Positions 16,096 to 24,752 of a DNA stretch of 64,000 nucleotides are shown one piece after another. Made by a program: the position numbers and the translations under genes. The notes beneath the pieces were generated by a model. The model was given only the letters and a program-made list of their open reading frames with translations, searched no databases and was not told the DNA's origin. This DNA comes from Thermoanaerobaculia bacterium (GTDB taxonomy: Bacteria > Acidobacteriota > Thermoanaerobaculia > Multivoradales > J023). How positions within the stretch are numbered: position 1 is the first letter of the stretch; every line of letters starts with the position of its first letter. The DNA is taken from positions 279,313 to 343,312 of the forward strand of contig JAUIJL010000005.1 in assembly GCA_030431255.1 (NCBI GenBank), given 5' to 3'.

Positions 16096-18558
16096 TCAAC
16101 CGTCGCCGAGCACCACGAAGGGAGCCCAAAAGCGAGGGTGGGCAAAGCTCACCTCGCGGCGACGGAAGATCATCCGACGGGATTCCGACTGCTCGAATAA
16201 GGTGCGGCGGGCACTGCGCAAGGCTTCGGCCGGACGGGCTCCCCGGCTCAGATGCTCGTAGAAGCTTTCCATGAGAATCGGCGTGCTGCGATCGTCCACG
16301 TCCCAGAGGGACAACACCAGGGCGGACGCCCCGGCAAAGAGGAAGGCTTGCCCCAAACCGACGAACCCTTCTCCCCGACCCAACCGACCTCGGCCGGATC
16401 GACAGGCGCTCAGGGTCACGAGATCGGCGCGCAAATCGAGCCCGACCACCTCCGCCACTTGCAACAGGCCGTCGTCCGAATCGTCCGGGGCCAAGAGCAC
16501 ACCGGAGCCGAGGGGGAAGCGATCGTCCACCAAACCGTGGGTCGCCAGGTGCAAGCGGCGAAAACGGTGAGCCTGCTCCTTGAGGTGGGATTCCGTGGCC
16601 GAGCTGCCGTGTTTCACTTGGGGCTGGGGAAACCATCGGCCGATGCGACGCACCTCCTCACCGTTGAAGGCCAGCGGACCGACGGATCGACTCGCGAAGC
16701 GTTCGACCGGATCCGATTCGCCACGGAATGACGGAGCCAGGGCCAGCAACGCGCCTTCGGGATTCTCCGATCGCAGGGCCGAGCGACGACGAAGCGCGGC
16801 CCACACCCCGGCGGACGGCGCGTAGGAAATCGCCTTGCGCAGGCCCAAGAACTCACACTCGCCGTAGGCAGCGTGCAAGGGAGCCTCGCGCGGTTCTTCG
16901 GACTTGGCGCCCTCGGGTTTCTCGCAACCGGTGACCAAGGCTCCGAAGGGAAGATGGTGCAGGTGGCCGTCCGGCACCACCAGCCAATGCTCACGCTGCT
17001 CGGCTTCCGGTGGAATGGGCTCGATCAGCAAGCGGTACAAGCGACGCCCTACTTGTAGATGCTCGGCTTCACCCCGGCCGAGGGCCAAATCCTGAGAGCT
17101 CACCGCCGACCGCAAGGGCTCCAAATAGGTGACCAGCAGCTCTTCCAGCTCACGGCGAGACACCGGAACGAGGCTCTGGCGAATCCAATCCCGCCCTACG
17201 GACCAAATGAAAAGCCGCTCTTCCGCCGCCCAATAGGCGATCAATGCTTCGTCGGGCCGCAGACTCTTCTGGATGTCCTCCAGGCGCGGCGGCGGAGGGG
17301 CTACCCACGTCGCTTCGATCGACGCTTTGCGCTGCCAATCGGCCTCCGCCTCCCACAGCTTGACCTCCAGCCGCTCCAGCTCGCCGTTGAGGGCACGAGC
17401 CTCCTCTGACTTGGGCCCCTCGTTCAACCGCAGATGGATTTCGGCCATGCGCCGCAGCCAGGGTCGCTCGGCGGCGTGCAGCTCCGGCCGCCGACGGGTC
17501 GCCGCCAATCGGGTTTGCGGATCCAACAGCTCCAAGAACGATCGACCGTGAAAACGCTCAGCCGTCTCGAAGGCCTCCCGCCCGCGCCCGCGATCCGCCA
17601 GGGCCAGGATCAACCGCTCGTAGGCCGAGACCTGGCGATCCAGGAAAGCGGCCCGCTCTTCCGCGCTTCCGACCACCTTGCCCCGGGCCTTTTCAAACCC
17701 CTCCACCGCGTGTTTCAGATCTTCGATGGCGGGAATCACATCCCCACGGCGCCGGCGGACCTCACCTCGATTGCAATAAGCGAATTCCAAAGCGTATTGA
17801 TCACCGACCCGCCAAGCGAGCTCGATCACCTCCTCGTAGCGCTGCTCCGCATCCTGCCGGCGCCCCAGCTGATGCAAGGCGTAGGCAACGTTCAATAGGG
17901 GTGCCAAGGCGTCGCGCCAATTTTCTTCGGCGCGGAAAAAGGCCAAGGCCCTGAGGCCCGTCTCCAGGGCCGTCTCGTGCTCACCCCGATGGATCGCCAG
18001 CTTGCTACGCGTGGCGTCGACCATGGCCGACCGAGAATCCGGTCCGGGGCCCGGCAGCAAGCTTGCGGCTTGCGCGACGGATCGATCCGCGGCCCGGTGC
18101 TCACCGAAAGCATTTTGAATGCGAGCCAACCAACAATAGGCCTCGATGCGCAGATCCAAATCGTCGATCCGGGCGCTCCGCAGCAAGTCCAAGACCGCTT
18201 CCACCTCCTGTTTGGCACGACTCATGGCGCCGCTATGGGTGAGCACGGCGGTACGCTCCAGGCGAATCTCGAGACTGGCGACATCCGAGCCTTCGGCCAA
18301 CGATTCCGTTTTCTCCAAGGCGGCGAAAGCGCGCGGAAAATCCATGGCGGCCCGGGCTTGCCGGCTCTGCTCGAGCCACGCCTCGAGCTGGGTCGCCCCA
18401 AGTGTGCCGGCCTCGGATGTGCTCACCTCTATTGCGCTCACCTCGGCCTTCGGAGGAGACGGCTGGGCAACCGCCGGCCAAGCCGACATCACAAGCGCCG
18501 GCAGCGACGAGCCGACGATCCACACCCGCTTTATTCTTGGCCTGCGGCTCGCATCCAT
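16096..18558 (-). CDS. Exported TPR-CHAT domain protein (caspase-like peptidase)
   Basis: An 820-residue protein whose C-terminal CHAT domain belongs to the caspase/separase clan. The predicted catalytic pair is His674 in HLATHGLVDD and Cys719 in LSACRSGRG, with VVPDGHLHHLPFGAL and LVLSLWDVDD also typical. Before it lie about 400 residues of TPR-like helices and then a coiled-coil stretch. The chosen ATG at 18558 has GAGGTGA upstream and gives a good signal peptide (positive start, hydrophobic core, AVA cleavage site). A longer frame upstream runs through the anti-sigma gene and is rejected. The gene overlaps the 3' end of the anti-sigma gene by 28 bases, so the two are translationally coupled in an ECF sigma / anti-sigma / CHAT operon. 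Target unknown. Confidence 0.88.
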   Translation of the reverse strand: MDASRRPRIKRVWIVGSSLPALVMSAWPAVAQPSPPKAEVSAIEVSTSEAGTLGATQLEAWLEQSRQARAAMDFPRAFAALEKTESLAEGSDVASLEIRLERTAVLTHSGAMSRAKQEVEAVLDLLRSARIDDLDLRIEAYCWLARIQNAFGEHRAADRSVAQAASLLPGPGPDSRSAMVDATRSKLAIHRGEHETALETGLRALAFFRAEENWRDALAPLLNVAYALHQLGRRQDAEQRYEEVIELAWRVGDQYALEFAYCNRGEVRRRRGDVIPAIEDLKHAVEGFEKARGKVVGSAEERAAFLDRQVSAYERLILALADRGRGREAFETAERFHGRSFLELLDPQTRLAATRRRPELHAAERPWLRRMAEIHLRLNEGPKSEEARALNGELERLEVKLWEAEADWQRKASIEATWVAPPPPRLEDIQKSLRPDEALIAYWAAEERLFIWSVGRDWIRQSLVPVSRRELEELLVTYLEPLRSAVSSQDLALGRGEAEHLQVGRRLYRLLIEPIPPEAEQREHWLVVPDGHLHHLPFGALVTGCEKPEGAKSEEPREAPLHAAYGECEFLGLRKAISYAPSAGVWAALRRRSALRSENPEGALLALAPSFRGESDPVERFASRSVGPLAFNGEEVRRIGRWFPQPQVKHGSSATESHLKEQAHRFRRLHLATHGLVDDRFPLGSGVLLAPDDSDDGLLQVAEVVGLDLRADLVTLSACRSGRGRLGRGEGFVGLGQAFLFAGASALVLSLWDVDDRSTPILMESFYEHLSRGARPAEALRSARRTLFEQSESRRMIFRRREVSFAHPRFWAPFVVLGDG

Positions 18559-19559
18559 CTCGTCACCTCTTGGTCCAGGAGCTCCTCCGGCACCCGCCGA
18601 CGCTGCATCACCGTGCGCACCGCTCGACGAAGACCGGGCGCCGAGCTCTCCACCTCCCCGAGGCGACGCAGGGCCTCGCCGTGGGCTCCGGCCTCGCTCA
18701 AGGCCGCCGCCGCCAGAAACGACGGCCACGCGGAGAGATCACTGTCGAGCTGATGGGGCTCCAAGCGATGGAAGGGGGTGAACCCGGAGGCGAGCAGCCG
18801 TCCGTCGGCATCGCGGAAATTCAGCTTCCAAGCGTAGAGCCGAGCCGGATCGAGCGGACCGAGCCCGGAGATCGGGCCAAAGCTTTGCACCTCGTCCTGT
18901 GCTCGCACCGCGCTCCGATCGATCGGCTGCCGCAACACCAGCTGCTCACGGTCGTCGACCACCCAAAGCTCCACGGCCTCGAACGGCGAGATCCACTGCC
19001 ACACCACCGAGTCGCCCACCAAGGCTTCCCATCGGGGCGACATCAACAGCGCCGAATCGGTGGAGCCGGCGCGAATCGACGGCTCATCCGTGGAGAAACT
19101 CGCGAAGGGCGTCGAAGGAACCGCACGTCCGTCGAGCAGACCCACGGCGGCGTCCAGCACCTCGCGGTCCGCGGTCACCCGGGACCAGGGCCCCACCCCA
19201 AGCTCCCCGAGGCGTCGGTCCACGGTCAAGCCGCGAAACGACATGAGCGACACCAAGATCAACGCGGCTGCCGCGATCCATCGGAAAGCTCGGCGGCTTG
19301 CGGACGATGTCGATCGCATGCGATCTTCCACCGGTTCTCGGGCCGACGATACGTCGAGCACTAAGGCCCGACACTCGCCACAGCTCGCCAAGTGGGCTTC
19401 CATCTCGGACGCTCGCCCGTCCGGCAGGGCTCCGTCGAGCCACCGCGCCAGCTCGACGGCCGTCGGGTGATCGCCGACCGGATCCATCCCCTCGGAATCG
19501 AGACCGCGTAGGCATGTTTCGAGCTCTCGCTCGGCTGGTTTGTTTTCTGAACGGCTCAC
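18531..19559 (-). CDS. Membrane anti-sigma factor with zf-HC2 domain
   Basis: A 342-residue single-pass protein. The cytoplasmic N-terminus has the zinc-binding anti-sigma motif His31...His56-x3-Cys60-x2-Cys63 (HLASCGEC). A transmembrane helix lies at about 89-107, and a ~235-residue extracytoplasmic part follows, larger than in simple anti-sigma factors. The GTG start overlaps the stop of the sigma-factor gene as GTGA, and the 3' end overlaps the CHAT gene, so all three are co-translated. It should hold the ECF sigma factor inactive at the membrane until a signal releases it. Confidence 0.88.
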   Translation of the reverse strand: MSRSENKPAERELETCLRGLDSEGMDPVGDHPTAVELARWLDGALPDGRASEMEAHLASCGECRALVLDVSSAREPVEDRMRSTSSASRRAFRWIAAAALILVSLMSFRGLTVDRRLGELGVGPWSRVTADREVLDAAVGLLDGRAVPSTPFASFSTDEPSIRAGSTDSALLMSPRWEALVGDSVVWQWISPFEAVELWVVDDREQLVLRQPIDRSAVRAQDEVQSFGPISGLGPLDPARLYAWKLNFRDADGRLLASGFTPFHRLEPHQLDSDLSAWPSFLAAAALSEAGAHGEALRRLGEVESSAPGLRRAVRTVMQRRRVPEELLDQEVTRWMRAAGQE

Positions 19560-20191
19560 CCATCGCCCTCCCGATCCGTAAGACGAGCGACGGGCTCCGG
19601 ATAGAGCTTCGGCCCGAGCTTGCGGCGGAGCCGCTTCAGGGCGTCGTGAACGGCTTTGCGCGCCGCACCGACGCTCAGCCCCAACGCAGGGGCAAAGTCC
19701 CGGGGCTCCAGCTCGTCGAAGAAACGAAAAGAAATCACCAATCGATCCCTCGGGTTGAGCAAAGCCAGCGCTTCCCTCAACGCTCGGCTACGCTCGTTCT
19801 CCAGCGCGTCCTCGTCCGGAGACGACGTCGAATCCACGGGCTCGGTCGTCGGAGGCTCGGCCCCTTCCACCGCCCGCCGCCGTTGCTCCGAGCCCAGCCA
19901 CTGCCGACAATGCCGGCATACGATCACCGACAAATAGGTCGACAATTTGCTCTGCCCTCGCCAGACCCGCAGGATACGTCGATCATCCCGCCACAAAAGG
20001 GCGATGATCGTCTGCAAGAGCTCGTCGGCTTGCTGCCCTTCGATGCCGAATCGCGACCGCCCCAAACCGACGATCAAGCCGCGATAGCGCTCGACCAGCT
20101 CCTCTTCCGCCGTCGGATCGCCCACCAGCACTCGGCGCACCAGATCTTCGTCCGAAACGCTCGAAAGACCACGATTCTGAGGGTGGGACAC
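19556..20191 (-). CDS. ECF-type RNA polymerase sigma factor
   Basis: About 211 residues from GTG 20191; an in-frame GTG at 20284 would add 31 residues but falls inside an inverted repeat and has no good RBS. Region 2 reads VERYRGLIVGLGRSRFGI ... WRGQSKLSTYLSVIVCRHCRQWL. Region 4 reads LLNPRDRLVISFRFFDELEPRDFAPALGLSVGAARKAVHDALKRLRRKL, which is a SigmaE-like HTH (more than half of it visible in order). An acidic/Ser-Pro linker joins them. It is first in the operon with its anti-sigma factor (4-bp GTGA overlap) and the exported CHAT protein, which are probably its own targets as well. Confidence 0.88.
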   Translation of the reverse strand: MSHPQNRGLSSVSDEDLVRRVLVGDPTAEEELVERYRGLIVGLGRSRFGIEGQQADELLQTIIALLWRDDRRILRVWRGQSKLSTYLSVIVCRHCRQWLGSEQRRRAVEGAEPPTTEPVDSTSSPDEDALENERSRALREALALLNPRDRLVISFRFFDELEPRDFAPALGLSVGAARKAVHDALKRLRRKLGPKLYPEPVARLTDREGDG

Positions 20192-20282
20192 CCTTGGGAT
20201 CGTAGCACGGGTCAAGGGGCCCGCGGATTCGGAAAGCTTCCGAGCCGCGGTCCCCACCCCGATACCTGCAAGGTCCACGGTC

Positions 20283-20312
20283 ACCGCCTGGTCAATTCGA
20301 ATTCCAGGCGGT
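20283..20312. repeat. Inverted repeat between the GFESGD protein and sigma-factor genes
   Basis: ACCGCCTGG (20283-20291) and CCAGGCGGT (20304-20312) flank an AATTCGAATT core. It covers the stop codon of the 20292 gene. On the minus strand no U-tract follows, so it could be a weak terminator or an operator ahead of the ECF sigma gene. Confidence 0.5.
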
Positions 20313-22136
20313 CAAATCACCGCTTTCAAAGCCGTCGCTGAAGACCCGATCGCCGCGATAGGCGTACATCCTGAAATCCGCGTCAAGCTGGACCCGACCC
20401 ACACCTCCACCGAGCTCTCGGTCCGTGAACGGCGGCAAGACCACCCCTTGAAGCCCCAATTCCAAACCCGACGAGCCCGGTGGGATCGGCAGATGGGGAA
20501 TCAGCGGGATGGGATCGAGGGGAACGCCCGCCTGATCGACCCCGAAGAGGGTCAGCTGGAGGGTGAAATCGAAGGCCGTGGTCACCGGCAGCCCATCGAT
20601 CATGCGGGTCACGTCCAAGGTGCCCATGAAGAGGGGCTGAAAATTCTCGAAACCGACAGGCGCGCCTTCCATCCACTGGAATGCGATCCAATCCACGCCG
20701 ACGATCGTGCCTGCCGGATCCGGTTGGAATTGGATGGGCAGCACCACATCGAACGGCACCCCGGGCTGTAGGGGCTGGGGTAAATCAAAGAGGCTCCGGA
20801 TACGTCCGCGCTCGGGATCCAGCGGCTCGGCGAATGGGTTGCCGACGACTGGCGGCAGCTTGGGCGGCAAAAGCAGCGGGGGGCCGTTCAACATCGCCAG
20901 CACCTGAGCCGGATCGGCATCCGGGGTGGGGAAACCCACGAACGGCAGCTGACCCAACAACGGATCCACGGGCGGCTGCACCAATGCCGTGGCTCCGGCA
21001 TCGGGCCACAAATAGGTGGCCGGCACCGCGATTTCGGTGGCGGTGACGAAGCTGGTGCAGGCCAAGCCGGCGGTCACGTCGCTGAAGTCCCCGACGATCT
21101 CAATTTTGCTTTGGCTGCAGCTGCCGTCGGAGCACATACCCCAAGGGCGGGTGAGAATCTCGACGAGAGTCGACTCGCCCGGCGCCAGCACGATCTTGCG
21201 TTCGATGATCGGAATGGCGGCCGCCAGTGGATCGGCGGGCAAGGGCACGCAAGCGCTGATTTCATCACCGAATGCGATCGGAAAGTTGTCTGCTTCCCCG
21301 GGGTCCGAGGGTGAAAATACGCCGTCACCGGGCACCCCGGAGTCGACCCACAGGGGCACTTTCGAACGATTCTGAGTTTGGGCTTCCAAGCCACCGATGA
21401 AGGTCGCCGTGGGATCGTTGTTGGTCAATAGAAACATATGGCTGCTCTGGTCGCCGGGGTGGACCCGGGCGATGGGCGGGCCGGGGGGCAGCAGCTCCAA
21501 ATCCAGCCTCGGCGTACCCGGCAAGGTCGGTGCCTCGTCGACGATGCACACCACCTGACCGCCACCGGATCCGGTGATCTCGGCCCCGTCGGTGGACGTG
21601 ACGGTCGCCGCGCTGCCGACGGTGCAGATGCGCGGAGGTCCGGCCGGAATGACGACTGAAACATCCACCTCGGTATATCCCGTGCTGATCGGCAACGCGA
21701 CCACCGATCCCGCGGCATCGCCCGACGGCGTGCAGGTGATGGTCAAATCCAGGTCGAGCTCGAAGGGGCCGCCCGGACAAAGACCCGAGCCCGGCGGGAA
21801 TTCCGCCAGGCCGAAATAGACCAATTGGGTGAAGGTGAAGGTGCCGCCAGTGGTGAAAATCGGAGTCGGAGAGGCGCCGGTCACCACCACCGTTCGGCCA
21901 CAGCTGGGCGTGATCGCCTTGCCACCGCAGGCCATGGCGGGGGCCGGTACGAGCATCGAGGACATGAGCACCACGGAGATCAACACCATGGATACGAAGA
22001 CCCTGGATACGAAGACCCTGGATACGAAGACCTTGGAGTGGAAGATCTCAGGCGCGAAGATCTCAGGCATAGAGATCTCGGGCAGACGGACAGGAATGAC
22101 GGATGCGAGGAAGACTTTCGAAGGTTGCAGAGGCAT
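20292..22136 (-). CDS. Secreted protein with C-terminal GFESGD motif
   Basis: A 614-residue exported protein without a recognised enzymatic domain. ATG 22136 has GAGGAG seven bases upstream. The unusual N-terminus contains runs of VFVSR and EIF built from 15-18-bp DNA repeats before the hydrophobic stretch ending LVPAPAMA, a plausible cleavage site. The mature part is Pro/Gly-rich and beta-like, with several cysteines (for example SGLCPGGPF, RICTVGS, VVCIVDE, GMCSDGSC). It ends in RVFSDGFESGDLTAWNSN, a tail motif I know as recurrent at or near the C-termini of secreted proteins in some Gram-negatives; its function is unsettled. It precedes the sigma operon on the same strand. Probably a surface or extracellular structural protein; function unknown. 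Confidence 0.78.
   Translation of the reverse strand: MPLQPSKVFLASVIPVRLPEISMPEIFAPEIFHSKVFVSRVFVSRVFVSMVLISVVLMSSMLVPAPAMACGGKAITPSCGRTVVVTGASPTPIFTTGGTFTFTQLVYFGLAEFPPGSGLCPGGPFELDLDLTITCTPSGDAAGSVVALPISTGYTEVDVSVVIPAGPPRICTVGSAATVTSTDGAEITGSGGGQVVCIVDEAPTLPGTPRLDLELLPPGPPIARVHPGDQSSHMFLLTNNDPTATFIGGLEAQTQNRSKVPLWVDSGVPGDGVFSPSDPGEADNFPIAFGDEISACVPLPADPLAAAIPIIERKIVLAPGESTLVEILTRPWGMCSDGSCSQSKIEIVGDFSDVTAGLACTSFVTATEIAVPATYLWPDAGATALVQPPVDPLLGQLPFVGFPTPDADPAQVLAMLNGPPLLLPPKLPPVVGNPFAEPLDPERGRIRSLFDLPQPLQPGVPFDVVLPIQFQPDPAGTIVGVDWIAFQWMEGAPVGFENFQPLFMGTLDVTRMIDGLPVTTAFDFTLQLTLFGVDQAGVPLDPIPLIPHLPIPPGSSGLELGLQGVVLPPFTDRELGGGVGRVQLDADFRMYAYRGDRVFSDGFESGDLTAWNSN
21991..22083. repeat. 15-bp/18-bp tandem repeats encoding the signal-peptide region
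   Basis: Three copies of GATACGAAGACCCTG (21991-22035) continue into degenerate 18- and 15-bp units containing AGATCTC (22036-22083). All lie in frame inside the 20292 gene and encode the repeated VFVSR/EIF segments before its signal-peptide core. Confidence 0.85.
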
Positions 22137-22411
22137 GTTGACAGCTCCTCATGGAGATCCAAAGAAGGGGGTTCTTTCTCCATGAGTGGGCCGGTCGACG
22201 CCGGCGTTACCTCGGATTTCATACAAATTCCAAAATCCCTTGACTCGACTTTGGCGCGAGCCCACTCACTACCCGATGGATCGGCTTCGTTAGAATAGGT
22301 AAACGATACGAACAGCAGGTGCCGACAGCCATCCAAAGCTGGATTTCCCGCGAATACTCATAGAGTGTGTGCTCATCTCGCTATGTCCTGACGCCCCAGG
22401 AGGAACCCACC

Positions 22412-23893
22412 GTGACCCATAAGCCCCGGCTCTCTTCAACAGCTCTCATCTGGACCACGACCGGAATCGCCCTCTTGGCGCTTCTGCTCGGCTCAACATC
22501 CTCGATCGCCGAGCAGACACCGACCCCGTGGCCGCAATGGCGCGGCCCCCACTTCAACGGCACCCAGCCGGACGCCGATCCGCCGATCCATTTCTCGGAA
22601 ACGAAAAACGTAAGATTCAAAGTCGAGGTGCCCGGTCACGGCCTGGCGTCACCGATCGTCTACGACGGGGTGGTGTACGTTCTGAGCGCCGAAGCCGCGG
22701 ACGCCGAAGCCCAAGAAAAATCCCGTCAATCCGCCCAATCCAAGCTCGAAAACAACGAATGGCCGCCGGCTGTGGAGCCCGTGGCCCAGAGTTTCGTCGT
22801 GCTCGCCTATTCCGCGGAGACCGGAGACTTGCTGTGGCGTCGCACGGCCTCGAAACACGTGCCCCACGAAACCCACTACCTCGACGCCTCGTGGGCCTCG
22901 GCGACCCCGGCCACCGACGGCGAGATGCTCTACGCCCACTTCGGCTCCAACGGAACCTTCGCTTACGACCTCGAAGGCAAGCTGATTTGGAAAAAAGACC
23001 TCGGCGACATGACCACCCGCAACGGTTTCGGCGAGGGCACCTCACCGCTGATCTGGCAGGACTTGCTGGTCATCGCCTGGGACCACGAGGGGGATTCCTT
23101 CCTGGTCGCCTTGGATAAGAAAACCGGCGAGCAGCGCTGGCGGGTCGAGCGCCCCGGAGAGGCTTCGTCGTGGGTGACGCCGATCGTCGTCGACCCCGAC
23201 GGGGACGGCGGGATGAGCCCTCAGGTGGTGCTCTCGGGAACGGGCAAGAGCCGCGGTTACGACGCCCTGAGCGGCCAGGAGATTTGGGCGATCGAAGGCA
23301 TGACCACCAACACCATTCCCTCCCCCGTGGCTCGGGGTCACGTGGTTTATTTGATGAGCGGCTTCAAGGGCAACGCCCTACAAGCGATCGACCTTAAGCG
23401 GGCCAAAGGACCGGCCCACACCGCTTTGGTTTTCAGCCACAACCGACACACGCCGTACGTGCCTTCGCCGATATTGATCGACGACCAGCTCTGCTTCATC
23501 AAACACAATCGAAACGGCTTCACCTGCCTCAATGCCGACACCGGCGAGGTGCGATTCACCGAGGTCCGTTTGCCGGGCATCCAAAACGTCTACGGCTCCC
23601 CGGTCGCGACCCGTGATCGGATCTACATCTTCGACAAAGACGGCACCGGCACGGTGGTCAAGAACAGCCACACCTTCGAGGTGCTGGCGGAGAACCAATT
23701 GGACGAGGGGGTCGATTCCACGCCCGCCATCTACGGGGACTCGCTCTACGTGCGAAGCCTCGGGCACCTCTACCGCATCGCGGCCACCGAGCCGGCAGCC
23801 ACCGAGCCGGCAGCCGACAAAGGGCAAACCCCTGAGGAATCTGCCCTGGAAGAGCCGGCCACGGAGGAATCTTCCGCAGGCAAGAAAGATTAG
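22412..23893 (+). CDS. Exported PQQ-like beta-propeller protein (BamB-type repeats)
   Basis: About 493 residues. GTG 22412 is chosen because AGGAGG lies nine bases upstream and the N-terminus becomes a signal peptide (LIWTTTGIALLALLLGSTSSIA). The mature protein begins PWPQWRGPHFNGT, typical of the PQQ-binding-like repeat proteins found in acidobacteria and planctomycetes. Blade repeats include LAYSAETGDLLWRR, YDLEGKLIWKKD, LDKKTGEQRWRV, YDALSGQEIWAI and LNADTGEVRFTE. A Pro/Glu/Ala tail contains a duplicated 15-bp unit (ATEPA) at 23783-23812. No cytochrome motif or dehydrogenase active-site residues were found, so an enzymatic role is not supported. It is monocistronic. Confidence 0.85.
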   Translation: MTHKPRLSSTALIWTTTGIALLALLLGSTSSIAEQTPTPWPQWRGPHFNGTQPDADPPIHFSETKNVRFKVEVPGHGLASPIVYDGVVYVLSAEAADAEAQEKSRQSAQSKLENNEWPPAVEPVAQSFVVLAYSAETGDLLWRRTASKHVPHETHYLDASWASATPATDGEMLYAHFGSNGTFAYDLEGKLIWKKDLGDMTTRNGFGEGTSPLIWQDLLVIAWDHEGDSFLVALDKKTGEQRWRVERPGEASSWVTPIVVDPDGDGGMSPQVVLSGTGKSRGYDALSGQEIWAIEGMTTNTIPSPVARGHVVYLMSGFKGNALQAIDLKRAKGPAHTALVFSHNRHTPYVPSPILIDDQLCFIKHNRNGFTCLNADTGEVRFTEVRLPGIQNVYGSPVATRDRIYIFDKDGTGTVVKNSHTFEVLAENQLDEGVDSTPAIYGDSLYVRSLGHLYRIAATEPAATEPAADKGQTPEESALEEPATEESSAGKKD

Positions 23894-24478
23894 ACTTCTG
23901 AGCCGAGCCTCGCGGAATTTCTCCCGATCGGCGCCCAAATTTGCCTTTTGCGCTGGCCAATGTGCCATCCCACGGCCCTGGGCGCCCATCCGCATGCTCC
24001 GAGCTGCGTCCCACCGCAAAGCCACAACTTGTTCCGCTGAAGACACTTAGACACCCGGGGATCGAGTCGATTCAAGTCGGGCCAGAGCCCTTGCTCAAAG
24101 ACAAACAGAGAGACGTCGCGATTGGCACAAACCTTGCTTAGGTTTGACCGTAAGATAAGCCCAGGCCCATCGGGGCCGAGTGGTGGCGCACCACGGGATG
24201 GGAAGTGTCCGGTCACCTGATCCGCGCGATCGTTTCGACCCGATCCGTCGTTTCGACCCGATCCGTCGCGGCGACCCGATCCGTCGCGGCGACCCGATCC
24301 GTCGCGGCGACCCGATCTGTCGCGGCGACCCGATCCGTCGCGGTTTCGACCACGAGCCTCCGTCGGCTAACCCGCGCCGATTGCCCATCTGGCCGATGAC
24401 CCATCTGGCCGAATGCCCACCCAAAGGTGAGGGCTCGAGTTGCCCTCGGTCCACGATTTGAATCCCGGAGAAAGATGT
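23894..24478. other. Non-coding stretch with hairpin and tandem repeats
   Basis: No convincing gene. It holds a perfect hairpin CAAACCT-TGCTT-AGGTTTG (24128-24146), the 18-bp array at 24233-24340, and a 15-bp doublet with CCCATCTGGCCGA (24383-24413). Open frames here are made from the repeats. Confidence 0.7.
24233..24340. repeat. 18-bp tandem repeat array, six copies
   Basis: Two units of TTTCGACCCGATCCGTCG followed by four of CGGCGACCCGATCCGTCG (one with a C-to-T change), each exactly 18 bp, without spacers. Intergenic. Confidence 0.95.
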
Positions 24479-24673
24479 ATGAGACAGCTGATAGCCCCCA
24501 TCCAACCAGCGAATCCCACGGGTTTGACCCTTTCCGCGAGCCTCTTCGCGGGCCTGGTCAAAGACCTGCAAATCGCGGCAAAAGCTTGGGGACAACCGGT
24601 CAAGCCCCAAACGACCGACACCGACGAGGCGGGACACATCTACGATTCCCCCATCGGTTGGGCGGGCCGGTAG
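24479..24673 (+). CDS. Possible small protein, 64 residues
   Basis: ATG 24479 has GGAGAAAG a few bases upstream and the frame ends at a TAG followed by a strong hairpin at 24694-24720, so it is laid out like a real small gene. The product has a mildly hydrophobic middle (GLTLSASLFAGLVKDLQIAA) and a polar tail ending IYDSPIGWAGR. No family recognised. It lies between the repeat-rich gap and the convergent ADOP permease. It might be a small regulatory or peptide-precursor protein, or chance; conservation would decide. Confidence 0.4.
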   Translation: MRQLIAPIQPANPTGLTLSASLFAGLVKDLQIAAKAWGQPVKPQTTDTDEAGHIYDSPIGWAGR

Positions 24674-24693
24674 AGCTTCCGACCCACCACAAG

Positions 24694-24720
24694 GGAGCCG
24701 ACGTCCGACGCGTCGGCTCC
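24694..24720. terminator. Strong hairpin between convergent genes
   Basis: GGAGCCGACG (24694-24703) and CGTCGGCTCC (24711-24720) form a perfect ten-pair stem with a seven-base loop. The following runs are weak on both strands (GCTTTG / CTTGTG), but the position between two convergent reading frames fits a bidirectional terminator. Confidence 0.55.
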
Positions 24721-24752
24721 GCTTTGACCTCCCGCACCGGCCTCTTGCTTCC

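Noticed and set aside
18559-18729. N-terminal extension of the CHAT protein
   Set aside because: It is a Gly/Ala/Arg-rich reading of the anti-sigma gene in another frame. The ATG at 18558 has an RBS and starts a signal peptide.
24180-24461. Open frame reading DPIRRGDPIRRG
   Set aside because: Made of the 18-bp tandem repeat, with no RBS and no sequence outside the repeat that looks like protein.
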